A stretch of DNA of 64,000 nt from an uncultured Alistipes sp. (GCA_944321175.1 CALUKI010000031.1:62001-126000); one strand, 5' to 3'; shown: positions 8,715 to 18,562, counted from the stretch's first letter. Translations and numbers: made by a program. Notes: generated by a model not told the origin, from the letters alone.

Positions 8715-11700
8715 ATGAAACAGTTTTTCCACTGTTCATGGCAAGTCAGGACACTATTGCTTTTGTGCCTGACACTTCAGCTGCCCTTCGTGGAAGGGGG
8801 GGGGTCTCTGACGCCCTCCGCTTCGGCGCAACAGAACACGATCCGCATCGGCAACGTCAACAGCCTGAAGGAGCTGATCCGGCAGATCGAGTCGCAAACC
8901 TCTTACAGGGTCTCCTACCAGGGCAATCTGGCCGACAACATTCCCGTCAAGGTCGATCCGTCGAAACACAATGTCGAGGAGTTGCTGGCCGATGCGTTGC
9001 GCGGTACGGGCATCAGCTATGTCATCCGCTACAACAACATCATTCTCAAGCAGGAGCAGTCGCATGAGGAGGCCGCCAAGAATGCCGATCAAACGATCCG
9101 CATCTCCGGCCGCGTCATCGACGCCAAAACCAAGGAGCCGGTTATCGGTGCGACGGTCTGGATCAAGGATTCGGCGCTGGGTACGACAACCGATGTAAAC
9201 GGACAGTTCGACTACTCCTTCAGCGGGCACTTCGGATATGTCGCCATCTCGTTCATCGGGTATGAGACGCAGGAGTTCCCTGTCGCCTCTCTGCCCAAAA
9301 CAATCGAGATGTCAGCCGGAGCCGAACTCGAAGAGGTCGTAGTCGTAGGCTACGGCTCACAGAAGAAGGCCAGTGTCGTAGGCTCGATCGCGACGGTCTC
9401 GGTCAACGACATCCGCATGCCGACGGCCAAGATCTCGAACAACCTCGCAGGACAACTGGCCGGTGTGATCTCCGTGCAGCGTTCGGGCGAGCCGGGCGCA
9501 AGTTCGACCTTCTGGATCCGGGGTATCTCGACCTTCGGCAGCAGCACGACGCCGCTGGTTCTGGTTGACGGCATCGAACGTGATCTGGATCTTGTCGATG
9601 TAGAGGACATCAAGGATTTCTCGATCCTCAAGGATGCTGCCGCAACAGCCATCTACGGCGTGCGCGGTGCCAACGGCGTGATTCTGGTCACCACACGCGA
9701 AGGCATGATCGGGAAACCGCAGATCAATGTCCGCTTCGAGGCCGGCATGGTACAGCCCACGAAGGTGCCCGACATGCTCGACGCCGTACAGTTCGCCGAG
9801 TTGTGGAATGTCGCCGCAGGCCGCGAAATCTACTCTCCGGATATGATCCGGAAGTACCGCGACGGCTCCGATCCCGATCTCTATCCGAATGTGGACTGGA
9901 TCGACTACCTCTACAAGGACCTCTCGTTCAACGAACGGGTCAACGTCAACGTATCGGGAGGCGGCAGCACGGCCAAATATTACATTTCGGGCGGATTCTA
10001 CAACGAAAACGGCCTTTTCGCCCGCGACAACATGAAGGAGTACAATACATCGGTCTTCTACCGCCGCTTCAATTTCCGCTCCAACGTCGAGGTGCAGCTG
10101 CACAAGTACACCAAGCTCAACATCAATCTCGCCACAACGTTCGAACGCAAGAACGAACCCGGCACGGCGGCATCCAAGATTTGGGACTATGCGGTCAAAT
10201 CGGCCCCGAACGTCTTTCCGGCAGTCTATTCCGACGGTACACTCGCCGGACCGGGCGCCAACAACGGCGAGAACCCCTATGTATTGCTGACGCAGACGGG
10301 TTACCGCGAGAAATTCTACAACACGGCGCAATCGCTCTTCACCCTTACGCAGGATCTCGGCGACTGGGTAACGAAGGGGCTGACCGTCACGGTCAAGGGG
10401 TCATTCGACGCCAAGAACTACAACCATCTGGCAAGAACAAAGACACCGCCGCAGTTCATGGCCAGCGGCCGTGACGGACAGGGCAATCTGCTGCTCGACC
10501 AAACGGTCGTCGGACAAGAGAACCTGACCTATGCGCAATCGCACAACGGGTATCGTTCGGTCTATCTGGAGGCCTCGGTCAATTGGGCACGGACCTTCGG
10601 CAAGCACGACCTGTCGGCGCTTTTCCTCTACCAGCAGTCGCAGCGCAACGACGTGGGTATCGATACGAGCCAGCCCGAACTGGCACTGCCCTACCGCCAT
10701 CAGGGCATTGCAGGCCGTATTACCTACAACTACGACAACCGCTATTTCATCGAAGGCAATTTCGGTTACAACGGCTCGGAGAACTTCTCGCCCGGCAAAC
10801 GTTTCGGCTTCTTCCCGTCGATCGCCGCTGGCTATGTCATCTCGAACGAAGAGTTCTTCAAACCCCTGCTCAATGTCGTCGATCTGGTAAAGATCAAGGC
10901 ATCCTACGGTATTGTCGGCAACGACAAGATCGGTACGGGCGATACCGTGCGCCGATTCATCTACAACGGAACCGTCAATACGGGCAGCAGCTACTACTTT
11001 GGAATAAATCCTATCGATAGTTTTGCTTCACTCCAGTTGGGCGACTGGCCAAACCCGGATGTCGGCTGGGAGGAGGCTCACAAACTCAATATCGGTGTTG
11101 ATCTGTCGTTCTTCAACAAACTGAAGATCTCGGCCGACTATTTCCGTGAAAACCGCGAAGGTATTTTCCTGCAGCGACAGTCCATCCCCGTCTATGTGGG
11201 ATTGAGCACACAGCCCTGGGTCAATATCGGACGGATGCGCAACAGCGGTGTGGATGCGTCGCTGGAGTACCATCAGCCGATCGGTTCGGATCTGCACCTG
11301 ACCGTGCGCGGCAACTTCACCTATGCCCGCAACGTCATTCTCGATCAGGACCAGCCCGACTACAAATACCTCTACATGAACCGGACGGGACAAGCGCGCT
11401 ACCAATCGTTCGGACTTGTTGCCGCCGGGCTGTTCAAGGATCAGGCCGACATCGACTCATGGCCTGAACAGACATTCGGCGAGGTCGCTCCGGGCGACAT
11501 CAAGTATCTGGATCTCAACGGTGACGGCGTTGTCGATTCATACGACACCAAACCGATCGGCTATACCAATGTGCCGGAGATCGTCTATGGATTCGGCTTC
11601 TCGCTGCAATGGAAATCCTTCGACTTCTCGGCCTTCTTCCAGGGCGTCGGACACGTCAGCTTCTCGACGCTGACCGATCAGACGCTGGGATTCAACGCCC

Positions 11701-12056
11701 GCAACTCGCGTGAAGCGAACATCTTCGCCGATGTCTATGACAACTATTGGACACCGGATCGTCTCGACGCCAAATATCCGCGTCTGTACATCGGCACGAA
11801 CAACAATAACAACCAGGCTTCGACCTTCTGGATGGCCAACGGCAGCTACATGCGTCTGAAGAACCTCGAAATCGGATATACACTGCCCAAACGCATCTCC
11901 ACCAAGCTGGCCATGCAAAATCTGCGCGTCTATCTCTCCGGGGTCAATCTGCTGACGTTCTCCTCTTTCAAACTGTGGGATCCCGATCTGCAGACGGGCG
12001 CCACGAACTACCCCAACAACCGGATCATCAACATCGGTCTTACGATCGGATTCTAA
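8715..12056 (+). CDS. SusC/RagA-family TonB-dependent outer-membrane transporter with STN domain
   Basis: A 1113-residue outer-membrane importer of glycans. Order: signal peptide (about 1-40), STN domain (about 45-115, VEELLADALRGTGISYVI), carboxypeptidase-regulatory-like domain (about 125-205, ISGRVIDAKTKEPVIGATVW), TonB box and plug (about 208-340, EEVVVVGYGSQKKASVVGS and ILKDAAATAIYGVRGANGVI), then the beta-barrel ending in a terminal aromatic residue (NIGLTIGF). The STN domain fits the adjacent sigma/anti-sigma pair. A run of nine G (8796-8804) encodes three Gly within the signal-peptide region, where slippage would abolish the protein. No TAnnTTTG promoter is visible upstream, consistent with ECF-sigma control. 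Confidence 0.95.
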   Translation: MKQFFHCSWQVRTLLLLCLTLQLPFVEGGGSLTPSASAQQNTIRIGNVNSLKELIRQIESQTSYRVSYQGNLADNIPVKVDPSKHNVEELLADALRGTGISYVIRYNNIILKQEQSHEEAAKNADQTIRISGRVIDAKTKEPVIGATVWIKDSALGTTTDVNGQFDYSFSGHFGYVAISFIGYETQEFPVASLPKTIEMSAGAELEEVVVVGYGSQKKASVVGSIATVSVNDIRMPTAKISNNLAGQLAGVISVQRSGEPGASSTFWIRGISTFGSSTTPLVLVDGIERDLDLVDVEDIKDFSILKDAAATAIYGVRGANGVILVTTREGMIGKPQINVRFEAGMVQPTKVPDMLDAVQFAELWNVAAGREIYSPDMIRKYRDGSDPDLYPNVDWIDYLYKDLSFNERVNVNVSGGGSTAKYYISGGFYNENGLFARDNMKEYNTSVFYRRFNFRSNVEVQLHKYTKLNINLATTFERKNEPGTAASKIWDYAVKSAPNVFPAVYSDGTLAGPGANNGENPYVLLTQTGYREKFYNTAQSLFTLTQDLGDWVTKGLTVTVKGSFDAKNYNHLARTKTPPQFMASGRDGQGNLLLDQTVVGQENLTYAQSHNGYRSVYLEASVNWARTFGKHDLSALFLYQQSQRNDVGIDTSQPELALPYRHQGIAGRITYNYDNRYFIEGNFGYNGSENFSPGKRFGFFPSIAAGYVISNEEFFKPLLNVVDLVKIKASYGIVGNDKIGTGDTVRRFIYNGTVNTGSSYYFGINPIDSFASLQLGDWPNPDVGWEEAHKLNIGVDLSFFNKLKISADYFRENREGIFLQRQSIPVYVGLSTQPWVNIGRMRNSGVDASLEYHQPIGSDLHLTVRGNFTYARNVILDQDQPDYKYLYMNRTGQARYQSFGLVAAGLFKDQADIDSWPEQTFGEVAPGDIKYLDLNGDGVVDSYDTKPIGYTNVPEIVYGFGFSLQWKSFDFSAFFQGVGHVSFSTLTDQTLGFNARNSREANIFADVYDNYWTPDRLDAKYPRLYIGTNNNNNQASTFWMANGSYMRLKNLEIGYTLPKRISTKLAMQNLRVYLSGVNLLTFSSFKLWDPDLQTGATNYPNNRIINIGLTIGF
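8796..8804 (+). repeat. Homopolymeric G9 tract in susC
   Basis: Nine consecutive G encode codons 28-30 (three GGG). In the alternative frame covering this region translation would end at about 9067, so a one-base slip would truncate the protein. Confidence 0.8.
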
Positions 12057-12070
12057 ATACAGCATCGACC

Positions 12071-13954
12071 ATGAAAAACATATTGAAACTTTTCGCAACG
12101 CTCACACTTGTCGGAGCAATATTTTCAGGTTGCGACTCATTTCTGGACCGACAACCCGACGAACAACTGACACAGGAAGATATCTTCAAGAAAGCAAGGA
12201 CTACGGAACAATATCTTACCAATGTCTATTCCTATCAGCCCAACTACAGTGATCCTTCGGGTCAGACACTGCCCTGGGCTCCCTGTGCCGACGAATCGTC
12301 AATAGTCTATACGGGGCGCAGCTACACGCAAATCAACTATGACACCTGGAATCCGTCCAACAATCTGCAGCGTGCATACACCTACAACAATATCTATAAG
12401 GGCATCCGGGAAGCGAGCTACTTCATGCAGCATGTCTTCGAATGTCCGGAGATGCAGGACCCTGACAAAGCATACATGTACAATGAGGCGCGGTTCATGC
12501 GGGCCTACTACTACTCGCTGCTGCTGCCGGTCTTCGGTCCCGTGTTCATTCTGGGCAACGAACCCGAAGATTATACCCAGGAAGACCTCAGCGAACGGGA
12601 ACGCAACACATGGGAAGAGTGTGTCAACTATGTCACCAATGAACTGTATGAAGCATCCAAAGGCCTTCCGACTCAGTGGGGCGACAACGGCGACTACGGA
12701 CGTGCGACAAAAGGAGCGGCGCTGGCTATCCGCGCACGTCTGCTGCTCTATTCGGCCCGTCCGCTCTTCAACGGCAACACGCTCTACCTGAACGTCAAGG
12801 ACAAATACGGCAACAATCTGTTCCCTACCACATACAATTCAGAAAAATGGAAAATTGCCGCCGATGCCGCCAAGGAGGTCATCGACATGAATCTCTACGG
12901 TCTTGTCGGAGCCGACGGCACGGATCCCTACAAAAGTTTCCATGATCTTTTCACATCGGTCGGTCCGGTCAACAGTGTGTCGGAAAACATCTTCTTCCGC
13001 ATCGTCAACGCCTACAACTGGGGCGTAGCCGCAACGCCGCGTACGGCCCGTTCCCGTGCCTATGGCTCATTCGCCCCGACCCAGAAACTGGTCGATGCAT
13101 TTGCAATGGCCAACGGCCGTTACCCGATCACAGGCTACGTCAACAACGACCAGACACAACCCATCATCGACCCGGAATCGGGATACAGCGAGGAGGGTTT
13201 TTCGACCTTCACCCATCCGATCTACGGTGATCAGCTGGCCAATACCTACATGATGTACCAGAACCGCGAACCGCGCTTCTACATTAATATATTCTGGAGC
13301 GGCATGACGTGGCACAGCGGCAATGTCTCGAAGACGAATATCCAGTTTTACACGGGCGGCAATTCGGGTTATGCGGCCACGCAGCAGAACTATCCTGCAA
13401 CAGGTTATCTGGCCCATAAGTTCATCGACTATACGCGGGACACGTCAACACTCGGAGACTCGACAGACACGTCGGTATGGGGATTCTTCGAATGGCCGAT
13501 CATCCGTTATGCGGAAATTCTGCTGGACTACGTCGAGGCACTCAACGAGTACGATCCGGGCAACCCCGACATCCTGACCTATCTGAACATGGTCCGCAAA
13601 CGTGCCGGTGTGCCAAATATCGAGGAGGTCTATCCCGAAGCCGTCGGCAACCGGGATTTGATGCGGGACCTGATCCATCGCGAACGTCAGGTCGAACTCT
13701 GTTACGAAAATCACCGCTACTTCGACATCCGCACCTGGATGACGGCACCCGTCGAGCACGGAGACGTCTATGGCATGAACATCGAGGCGACGAACCACAA
13801 TGCCGGCGGGGACTTCTGGAAACGGACGCTCAGCACGCGCGACAGCGGTCTGACCAACAACGGGCACCGTGTTTTCACCGATCGCGGATACCTCTTCCCC
13901 ATCTCGCAGGAGGAGATGGACCGCGTGAACTGCACGCAAAACTATGGCTGGTAA
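12071..13954 (+). CDS. SusD/RagB-family nutrient-binding outer-membrane lipoprotein
   Basis: A 627-residue partner of the upstream SusC that caps the transporter and binds glycan. The lipobox is clear (VGAIFSGC), followed by FLDRQPDEQLTQEDIFK, the usual SusD N terminus. The TPR-rich core includes EARFMRAYYYSLLL and the conserved C-terminal region RERQVELCYENHRYFDIRTW. It ends with the common PISQEEM...NYGW tail. The ATG at 12071 is 14 bases after the susC stop and begins a proper signal peptide; the frame is open further upstream but overlaps susC. Co-transcription with susC is very likely. Confidence 0.95.
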   Translation: MKNILKLFATLTLVGAIFSGCDSFLDRQPDEQLTQEDIFKKARTTEQYLTNVYSYQPNYSDPSGQTLPWAPCADESSIVYTGRSYTQINYDTWNPSNNLQRAYTYNNIYKGIREASYFMQHVFECPEMQDPDKAYMYNEARFMRAYYYSLLLPVFGPVFILGNEPEDYTQEDLSERERNTWEECVNYVTNELYEASKGLPTQWGDNGDYGRATKGAALAIRARLLLYSARPLFNGNTLYLNVKDKYGNNLFPTTYNSEKWKIAADAAKEVIDMNLYGLVGADGTDPYKSFHDLFTSVGPVNSVSENIFFRIVNAYNWGVAATPRTARSRAYGSFAPTQKLVDAFAMANGRYPITGYVNNDQTQPIIDPESGYSEEGFSTFTHPIYGDQLANTYMMYQNREPRFYINIFWSGMTWHSGNVSKTNIQFYTGGNSGYAATQQNYPATGYLAHKFIDYTRDTSTLGDSTDTSVWGFFEWPIIRYAEILLDYVEALNEYDPGNPDILTYLNMVRKRAGVPNIEEVYPEAVGNRDLMRDLIHRERQVELCYENHRYFDIRTWMTAPVEHGDVYGMNIEATNHNAGGDFWKRTLSTRDSGLTNNGHRVFTDRGYLFPISQEEMDRVNCTQNYGW

Positions 13955-13975
13955 ACCGACACAATTCGAACAATT

Positions 13976-15292
13976 ATGAAACTGAAACATATCATTCTGT
14001 TTTCCGCCGCCATGCTGCTTGGCAGTTGCGAGGCGGACCATCGCAACGACAACCTGATGGATTCCGTCGTCTATCTGCTCAACAGCAACATGCAGACGGC
14101 CGACATGTACGATGTCGAAGAGTCGAGCGACTACATCATCCGGGCCTTCAGCAGCGGCTACGAAGTAACCCCCAGTACGCTCAGAATCATCAATGCTTCG
14201 GATGTCTTGTCCGACTACAACCAGAACCACGGCACCTCGTACAAGGAGCTCGATGCCGAATATTATCAGATGCTCTCCACGTCGGCATCCGTTTCCAAGG
14301 ATAATCCGCACGCACAATTCATCGTGCGACTCCATGTTGACAAGATGAAGGGGCTGAGCGATCTGTCGGCCTACGTCATACCGCTGCGGCTTCTCTCGAC
14401 GCAGAGCCCCGTAAACGAGGAACTCGGCACGATACTGATCAACCCCCGCATGCTGGAGACACAGGTACTGGTCAAAAACGGCGGCAGCGTCATTGAGTGT
14501 GACCTGAGCCAGACGACCGGCTTCGATCTTACGACCTACGTCGATTTCGACAACAGATGGGAGACCCAGACCGAATACGCATACGGTGCCGATATTCTCG
14601 AAGCCTACAACCAGGCTCACGGCACGTCGTATCTGCCGTTGCCGGAGGAAGCTCTCACGTTCACGCCGGCACAACTGGAGATCGGGAGCAAGGAGGCCGT
14701 ATCCCGGATCGAAATCGACCGTTCGAAGCTCACCCCCGACAGTTTCTATACGCTCGCGGTACAAGTAACGGACAATTCCATGTTCAAGATCAATGAGGAG
14801 AATACGGTTCTTTACCATATCTCGCTCTATCCGATCTTCGACGACCGCAGCAAGTGGACCCTTATCGCGTGCAGTTCATGGTACACGGGACGCGGTCCCG
14901 AACTGACCACCGACGGCGATGTATCGACGAAATTCGAAAACCGTTACAATACGATCGGGGAAGGCGACATCGAGACCCTGCCGGTCACAATCGATTGGAA
15001 TCTCGGCCGCGAGTGCTATTATGCCGGCATGCGGCTTACACGCCGCAACGACAGCTATGTGACGGACCTTAAAGCCGGATGGATCGAGATGTCCGACGAC
15101 GGCAAAACGTGGATTCCCATCCAAGCGTTCGATTTCGGAAGTTCCAAAACGGTCGTCGGGGACTTCCGGACGGAAGAGTGGCTCGGTGCGGGACGCTATC
15201 TGCGGTTGAAGATGACCGAATCGGGTCGTCCGGGCCGCAAACTGGTTTCGGTATGCGAGTTCGAGCCGGTGTTGGTCGATGCCGGCAACTGA
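13976..15292 (+). CDS. BT_3987-like (DUF1735) surface lipoprotein with C-terminal discoidin-like domain
   Basis: A 438-residue lipoprotein (lipobox AMLLGSC). It carries two DUF1735-type beta domains: about residues 25-140 (YLLNSN... SYKELDAEYYQML) and about 150-275 (ILEAYNQAHGTSYLPLPEEALTF). A discoidin-like (F5/8 type C) region follows at about 290-430 (YTGRGPELTTDGDVSTKFENR ... GAGRYLRLKMTE), a fold that commonly binds carbohydrate. It starts 21 bases after susD, the usual place of a surface glycan-binding protein in such loci. The ligand is unknown; the GH27 downstream suggests galactose-containing glycans. Confidence 0.82.
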   Translation: MKLKHIILFSAAMLLGSCEADHRNDNLMDSVVYLLNSNMQTADMYDVEESSDYIIRAFSSGYEVTPSTLRIINASDVLSDYNQNHGTSYKELDAEYYQMLSTSASVSKDNPHAQFIVRLHVDKMKGLSDLSAYVIPLRLLSTQSPVNEELGTILINPRMLETQVLVKNGGSVIECDLSQTTGFDLTTYVDFDNRWETQTEYAYGADILEAYNQAHGTSYLPLPEEALTFTPAQLEIGSKEAVSRIEIDRSKLTPDSFYTLAVQVTDNSMFKINEENTVLYHISLYPIFDDRSKWTLIACSSWYTGRGPELTTDGDVSTKFENRYNTIGEGDIETLPVTIDWNLGRECYYAGMRLTRRNDSYVTDLKAGWIEMSDDGKTWIPIQAFDFGSSKTVVGDFRTEEWLGAGRYLRLKMTESGRPGRKLVSVCEFEPVLVDAGN

Positions 15293-15320
15293 ATCCTTCC
15301 ATGAATCGCTGAATTATCGG

Positions 15321-15353
15321 TATCGGCCCCGCCGGCAGACGGCGGGGTCGATA
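15321..15353. repeat. Strong intercistronic hairpin in the PUL
   Basis: A 14-bp stem (arms 15321-15334 and 15340-15353, one G-T wobble, loop GCAGA) lies between two lipoprotein genes. There is no T-run after it, so it is more likely an mRNA-stability or attenuation element than a full terminator. Confidence 0.55.
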
Positions 15354-15373
15354 CCTGCCAAAGAACAAGCGCC

Positions 15374-16717
15374 ATGAATTACGGCTTACTTTTCAGCACA
15401 ATCGGCTTGTGCATTGCCGCTGCAGGCTGCTCGGACGACAACAGGTCGTCCGATTCCCCAACGGCCCTCGCATTCGGAACATCCTCGAAAACCATTGAGG
15501 TGGGCGAAAGCTGCAACCTGACACTGCGCATACGGCAATCCGGCAGTGCGGACGATACGGCCTACGACATGGCCGGCAATCCTTTGGGTGTTACGTTCCG
15601 CTCCTCATCGCCGCAAACCGTTTCGGTCGATGCCCAAGGGACGATCATCGGCCGGAATATCGGTCAGGCAACCGTAACGGCGGAAACGGCCGCAGGATCC
15701 GCCCGATGCGCAATCGGCATCACCGTCGTCTCCTCCAATACGGCATGGATAGACGCTCCGCTGAACGACGGGATCATCCTCAGCCGATTCGTGCGGCTTC
15801 CGGCCAATACGGTCATGCAAAGTTTCGACATCGACTCCGGCGGCGAGGTTTTCTATACGCAGGTAACGGACAAATACAAGATTCTGGTTTCACGCAGCAC
15901 CCCCGATCAAGAGGCTTCGGAGTACATGACACTCTGTTTCCACGGACACTCCTCCAACATGGCCGTCGAGGAGGAGGGCGACGAGCGGTTCATCTGGGTG
16001 GGCAACTATGCCAACAGGGTCGATGACGGAAACTATTGGCACGAACAGGTCGTTTCGCGCATCCGCTACAACCCCGGCTCAACACACTATTCCTGGAACT
16101 CCGATGAAAACTACTTCATCGAGGCAGGGTGTCTCAACATGAATCCGGCAATCGACGTGGAAAACGACCGGCTGGCGATCCTATATACCCGTCCCGACAC
16201 TCCGAATCGTTACTGCTGGGCCGTCTATTCGCTGAGCGAAGCCAAAGCTCTCCCCACAGAAACCGTCACGCTCCAGCCTCTCTCCTACGGCGGGGAAACG
16301 GACAGCTATCCCCTTCAAACAGCCGTCACACCCGAAGTACCCGTTCGCAATCTTTCCCGGCTGCAACCTGTTGCAGAATTCAGCATTCCGACACCTGCCG
16401 TTGCGTGGCAGGGATACGAGATACACGACGGCCGCATGTATCTCATGGAAGGAACGAGCGGCGACAACAACGGCACGACCGGAGAAGCCTACATGACGGT
16501 CTACGATTTTGAAGGGTGCACCGTACTGCCCCGCACCAAAGTCCAGGCCATTTCCGACCTGAAGGCGCTGGCAGAGGCAGGCATTACCGAAAGCGGGTAT
16601 ATCGAGTCCGAAGGGGTGAAAATCCGGCGCGGCAAGCTTTTTCTGGGATTTGCCTCACAATCGAAAAAAGACGGCAACCGCCGTCGAGCCAATATTTTCC
16701 AGTACGAACTTCCTTAA
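15374..16717 (+). CDS. BIG2-domain lipoprotein with a predicted beta-propeller, PUL-associated
   Basis: A 447-residue lipoprotein (signal peptide with AAAGC lipobox). Residues 30-120 form a bacterial Ig-like BIG2 domain (TIEVGESCNLTLRI, VTFRSSSPQTVSVDAQGTIIGRNIGQATVTA). The rest (about 125-447) is a repetitive beta-rich domain beginning VMQSFDIDSGGEVFYTQV and including HSSNMAVEEEGDERFIWVG and GYEIHDGRMYLMEG. The pattern resembles the propeller of P68 RBP/TagC-like and helveticin J-like proteins. That similarity is from memory of motif style, so I hold it loosely. Position in the locus suggests a surface glycan-binding or processing role. It ends 171 bases before the GH27 gene. Confidence 0.7.
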   Translation: MNYGLLFSTIGLCIAAAGCSDDNRSSDSPTALAFGTSSKTIEVGESCNLTLRIRQSGSADDTAYDMAGNPLGVTFRSSSPQTVSVDAQGTIIGRNIGQATVTAETAAGSARCAIGITVVSSNTAWIDAPLNDGIILSRFVRLPANTVMQSFDIDSGGEVFYTQVTDKYKILVSRSTPDQEASEYMTLCFHGHSSNMAVEEEGDERFIWVGNYANRVDDGNYWHEQVVSRIRYNPGSTHYSWNSDENYFIEAGCLNMNPAIDVENDRLAILYTRPDTPNRYCWAVYSLSEAKALPTETVTLQPLSYGGETDSYPLQTAVTPEVPVRNLSRLQPVAEFSIPTPAVAWQGYEIHDGRMYLMEGTSGDNNGTTGEAYMTVYDFEGCTVLPRTKVQAISDLKALAEAGITESGYIESEGVKIRRGKLFLGFASQSKKDGNRRRANIFQYELP

Positions 16718-16815
16718 CTCGAACCACACGAAGTCGGATTCCGCACGATTTCCGGGAATATTTTCAGAGGAAATGAAAAAATCCGACCGTTACGGCTGAC
16801 TTTTAAGGACTTGTA

Positions 16816-16846
16816 TTTGAATTTTCAAAGAAAAACCCTATATTTG
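16816..16846 (+). promoter_or_regulatory. Consensus promoter of the GH27 gene
   Basis: TTTG (16816-16819), exactly 19 bases, then TATATTTG (16839-16846). This is a perfect match to both Bacteroidota boxes and lets the glycosidase be transcribed separately from the susC operon. Confidence 0.75.
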
Positions 16847-16888
16847 TATGAAGATATCCTATGTTTCGATTGGTACATGCATATATAG

Positions 16889-18511
16889 ATGTCTAACTTA
16901 AAATCAAATCGAATCATGCAACGACTACTCGCGTTTTTCTTCGCGGCCGCGCTTCTGTGGACACCCGCATGGAGCCAGTCGGCCCCCGACGCCCCGGTGC
17001 CAGATCTCTCGCAGTACATTCTCACCCCGCCCGCGCCGCCTACTCCCCGCATCAACGGGGCGAAGGTCTTCGGGGCACGTCCCGGCTCGGAGTTTCTCTT
17101 CGCCATACCGGCATCCGGAGACAGACCCATGACATTCACCGCCGAAGGTCTGCCCAAAGGACTCTCCCTCGATCCCTCGACCGGCTTCATCACGGGCCGC
17201 GTCAAGAAGCAGGGCACCTACCTCGTCAAACTCACCGCACGGAACAGTCTCGGCGAGGCATCCAGCGAGTTCCGCATCGTCATCGGCGACCGCATCGCCC
17301 TTACCCCGCCGATGGGCTGGAATTCATGGAACTGCTGGGCACGGGACGTCACGCAGGAACAGGTGCTGTCATCGGCCCGCGCGATGGTCGATAAAGGACT
17401 CGTCAACCACGGCTGGACCTATATCAACATCGACGACGGCTGGCAGGGCCGGCGCGGCGGGAAATACAATGCCATACAACCCAATGAGAAGTTTCCCGAC
17501 ATGGCCGGTCTGACCCGCCAGATCCACGACATGGGACTCAAGCTCGGTATCTACTCCACTCCCTGGGTCGGAACATATGCCGCACATATCGGCAGTTATT
17601 CCGATAATCCCGACGGTGTGAACCAGTGGATCAAGGACGGACTGCACAACGAGAATTTCCGTTACGAGAAACCAAACGGCAATTACTGGGAAGACCGCAA
17701 GGAGTTCTATCACCTTGGCGACTATTCGTTCGTCGAGGCCGATGCCAAACAGTGGGCCGAATGGCAGATCGACTACCTCAAATACGACTGGAACCCCAAT
17801 GACCTCTATCATGTCAAGGAGATGCACGACGCACTTCGGAAGACCAACCGCGACATCGTTTACAGCCTTTCGAATTCGGCGCCCTATGCCGATGCGCCGC
17901 TGTGGGTCGAATATGCCGATTGCTGGCGCACGACGGGCGATATCCGCGACACGTGGAAAAGTATCTCGTCGATCGGTTTCACGCAACAGAAATGGGGGCC
18001 TTTCTGCGGCCCGGGACACTGGCCCGATGCCGACATGCTTGTCGTAGGTCTTGTCGGCTGGGGGCCGAAACTCCACGCTACGCAGCTGACGGCCGACGAA
18101 CAATACACGCACATGTCCCTGTGGGCGCTGCTGTCGTCGCCGCTGCTGATCGGGTGCGATCTGGCACGGCTCGACGACTTCACGCTCTCGCTGCTTACCA
18201 ACGACGAAGTGATCGCCGTCAATCAGGACCCGCTCGGCATACAGGCGCAACCTGTCTGGCAGAAGGGCGATCTGGTTATCTACGCCAAACATCTTGAGGA
18301 CGGATCAATGGCGGTCGGGCTCTTCAACAAGAGCCTCAAGGCAGAGAATATCTCCTTCACGCTCAAGTCGCTCGGTTTGCGCGGAAAACAGACCATCCGA
18401 GATCTGTGGCGGCAGAAAGACCTCGTGGAGACCGCTGACGCATTTTCCACGACCGTTTCCCCGCACGGAGTTGTCCTGCTCAAGATAACCCCCGGCAATC
18501 CCGCCGACTGA
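16889..18511 (+). CDS. GH27 alpha-galactosidase with N-terminal Ig-like (He_PIG) domain
   Basis: A 540-residue exported glycosidase. A signal peptide is followed by an Ig-like putative domain at about 55-130 (PMTFTAEGLPKGLSLDPSTGFITG) and a GH27 catalytic barrel at about 135-430 opening with TPPMGWNSWNCW. The likely nucleophile is the Asp in IDYLKYDWNPND; the classical family motif is KYDNC, so this belongs to the KYDW subgroup. The likely acid/base is the Asp in CWRTTGDI. A C-terminal beta-sandwich completes it. An alternative ATG at 16916 gives a shorter signal peptide. The substrate is probably alpha-linked galactose, although GH27 also includes beta-L-arabinopyranosidases and isomaltodextranases. 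Confidence 0.9.
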   Translation: MSNLKSNRIMQRLLAFFFAAALLWTPAWSQSAPDAPVPDLSQYILTPPAPPTPRINGAKVFGARPGSEFLFAIPASGDRPMTFTAEGLPKGLSLDPSTGFITGRVKKQGTYLVKLTARNSLGEASSEFRIVIGDRIALTPPMGWNSWNCWARDVTQEQVLSSARAMVDKGLVNHGWTYINIDDGWQGRRGGKYNAIQPNEKFPDMAGLTRQIHDMGLKLGIYSTPWVGTYAAHIGSYSDNPDGVNQWIKDGLHNENFRYEKPNGNYWEDRKEFYHLGDYSFVEADAKQWAEWQIDYLKYDWNPNDLYHVKEMHDALRKTNRDIVYSLSNSAPYADAPLWVEYADCWRTTGDIRDTWKSISSIGFTQQKWGPFCGPGHWPDADMLVVGLVGWGPKLHATQLTADEQYTHMSLWALLSSPLLIGCDLARLDDFTLSLLTNDEVIAVNQDPLGIQAQPVWQKGDLVIYAKHLEDGSMAVGLFNKSLKAENISFTLKSLGLRGKQTIRDLWRQKDLVETADAFSTTVSPHGVVLLKITPGNPAD

Positions 18512-18562
18512 GATCCTCCCCTGCCGTCAAGAGGATCTGACCGCTCCGGCGTTCAACCGCAC

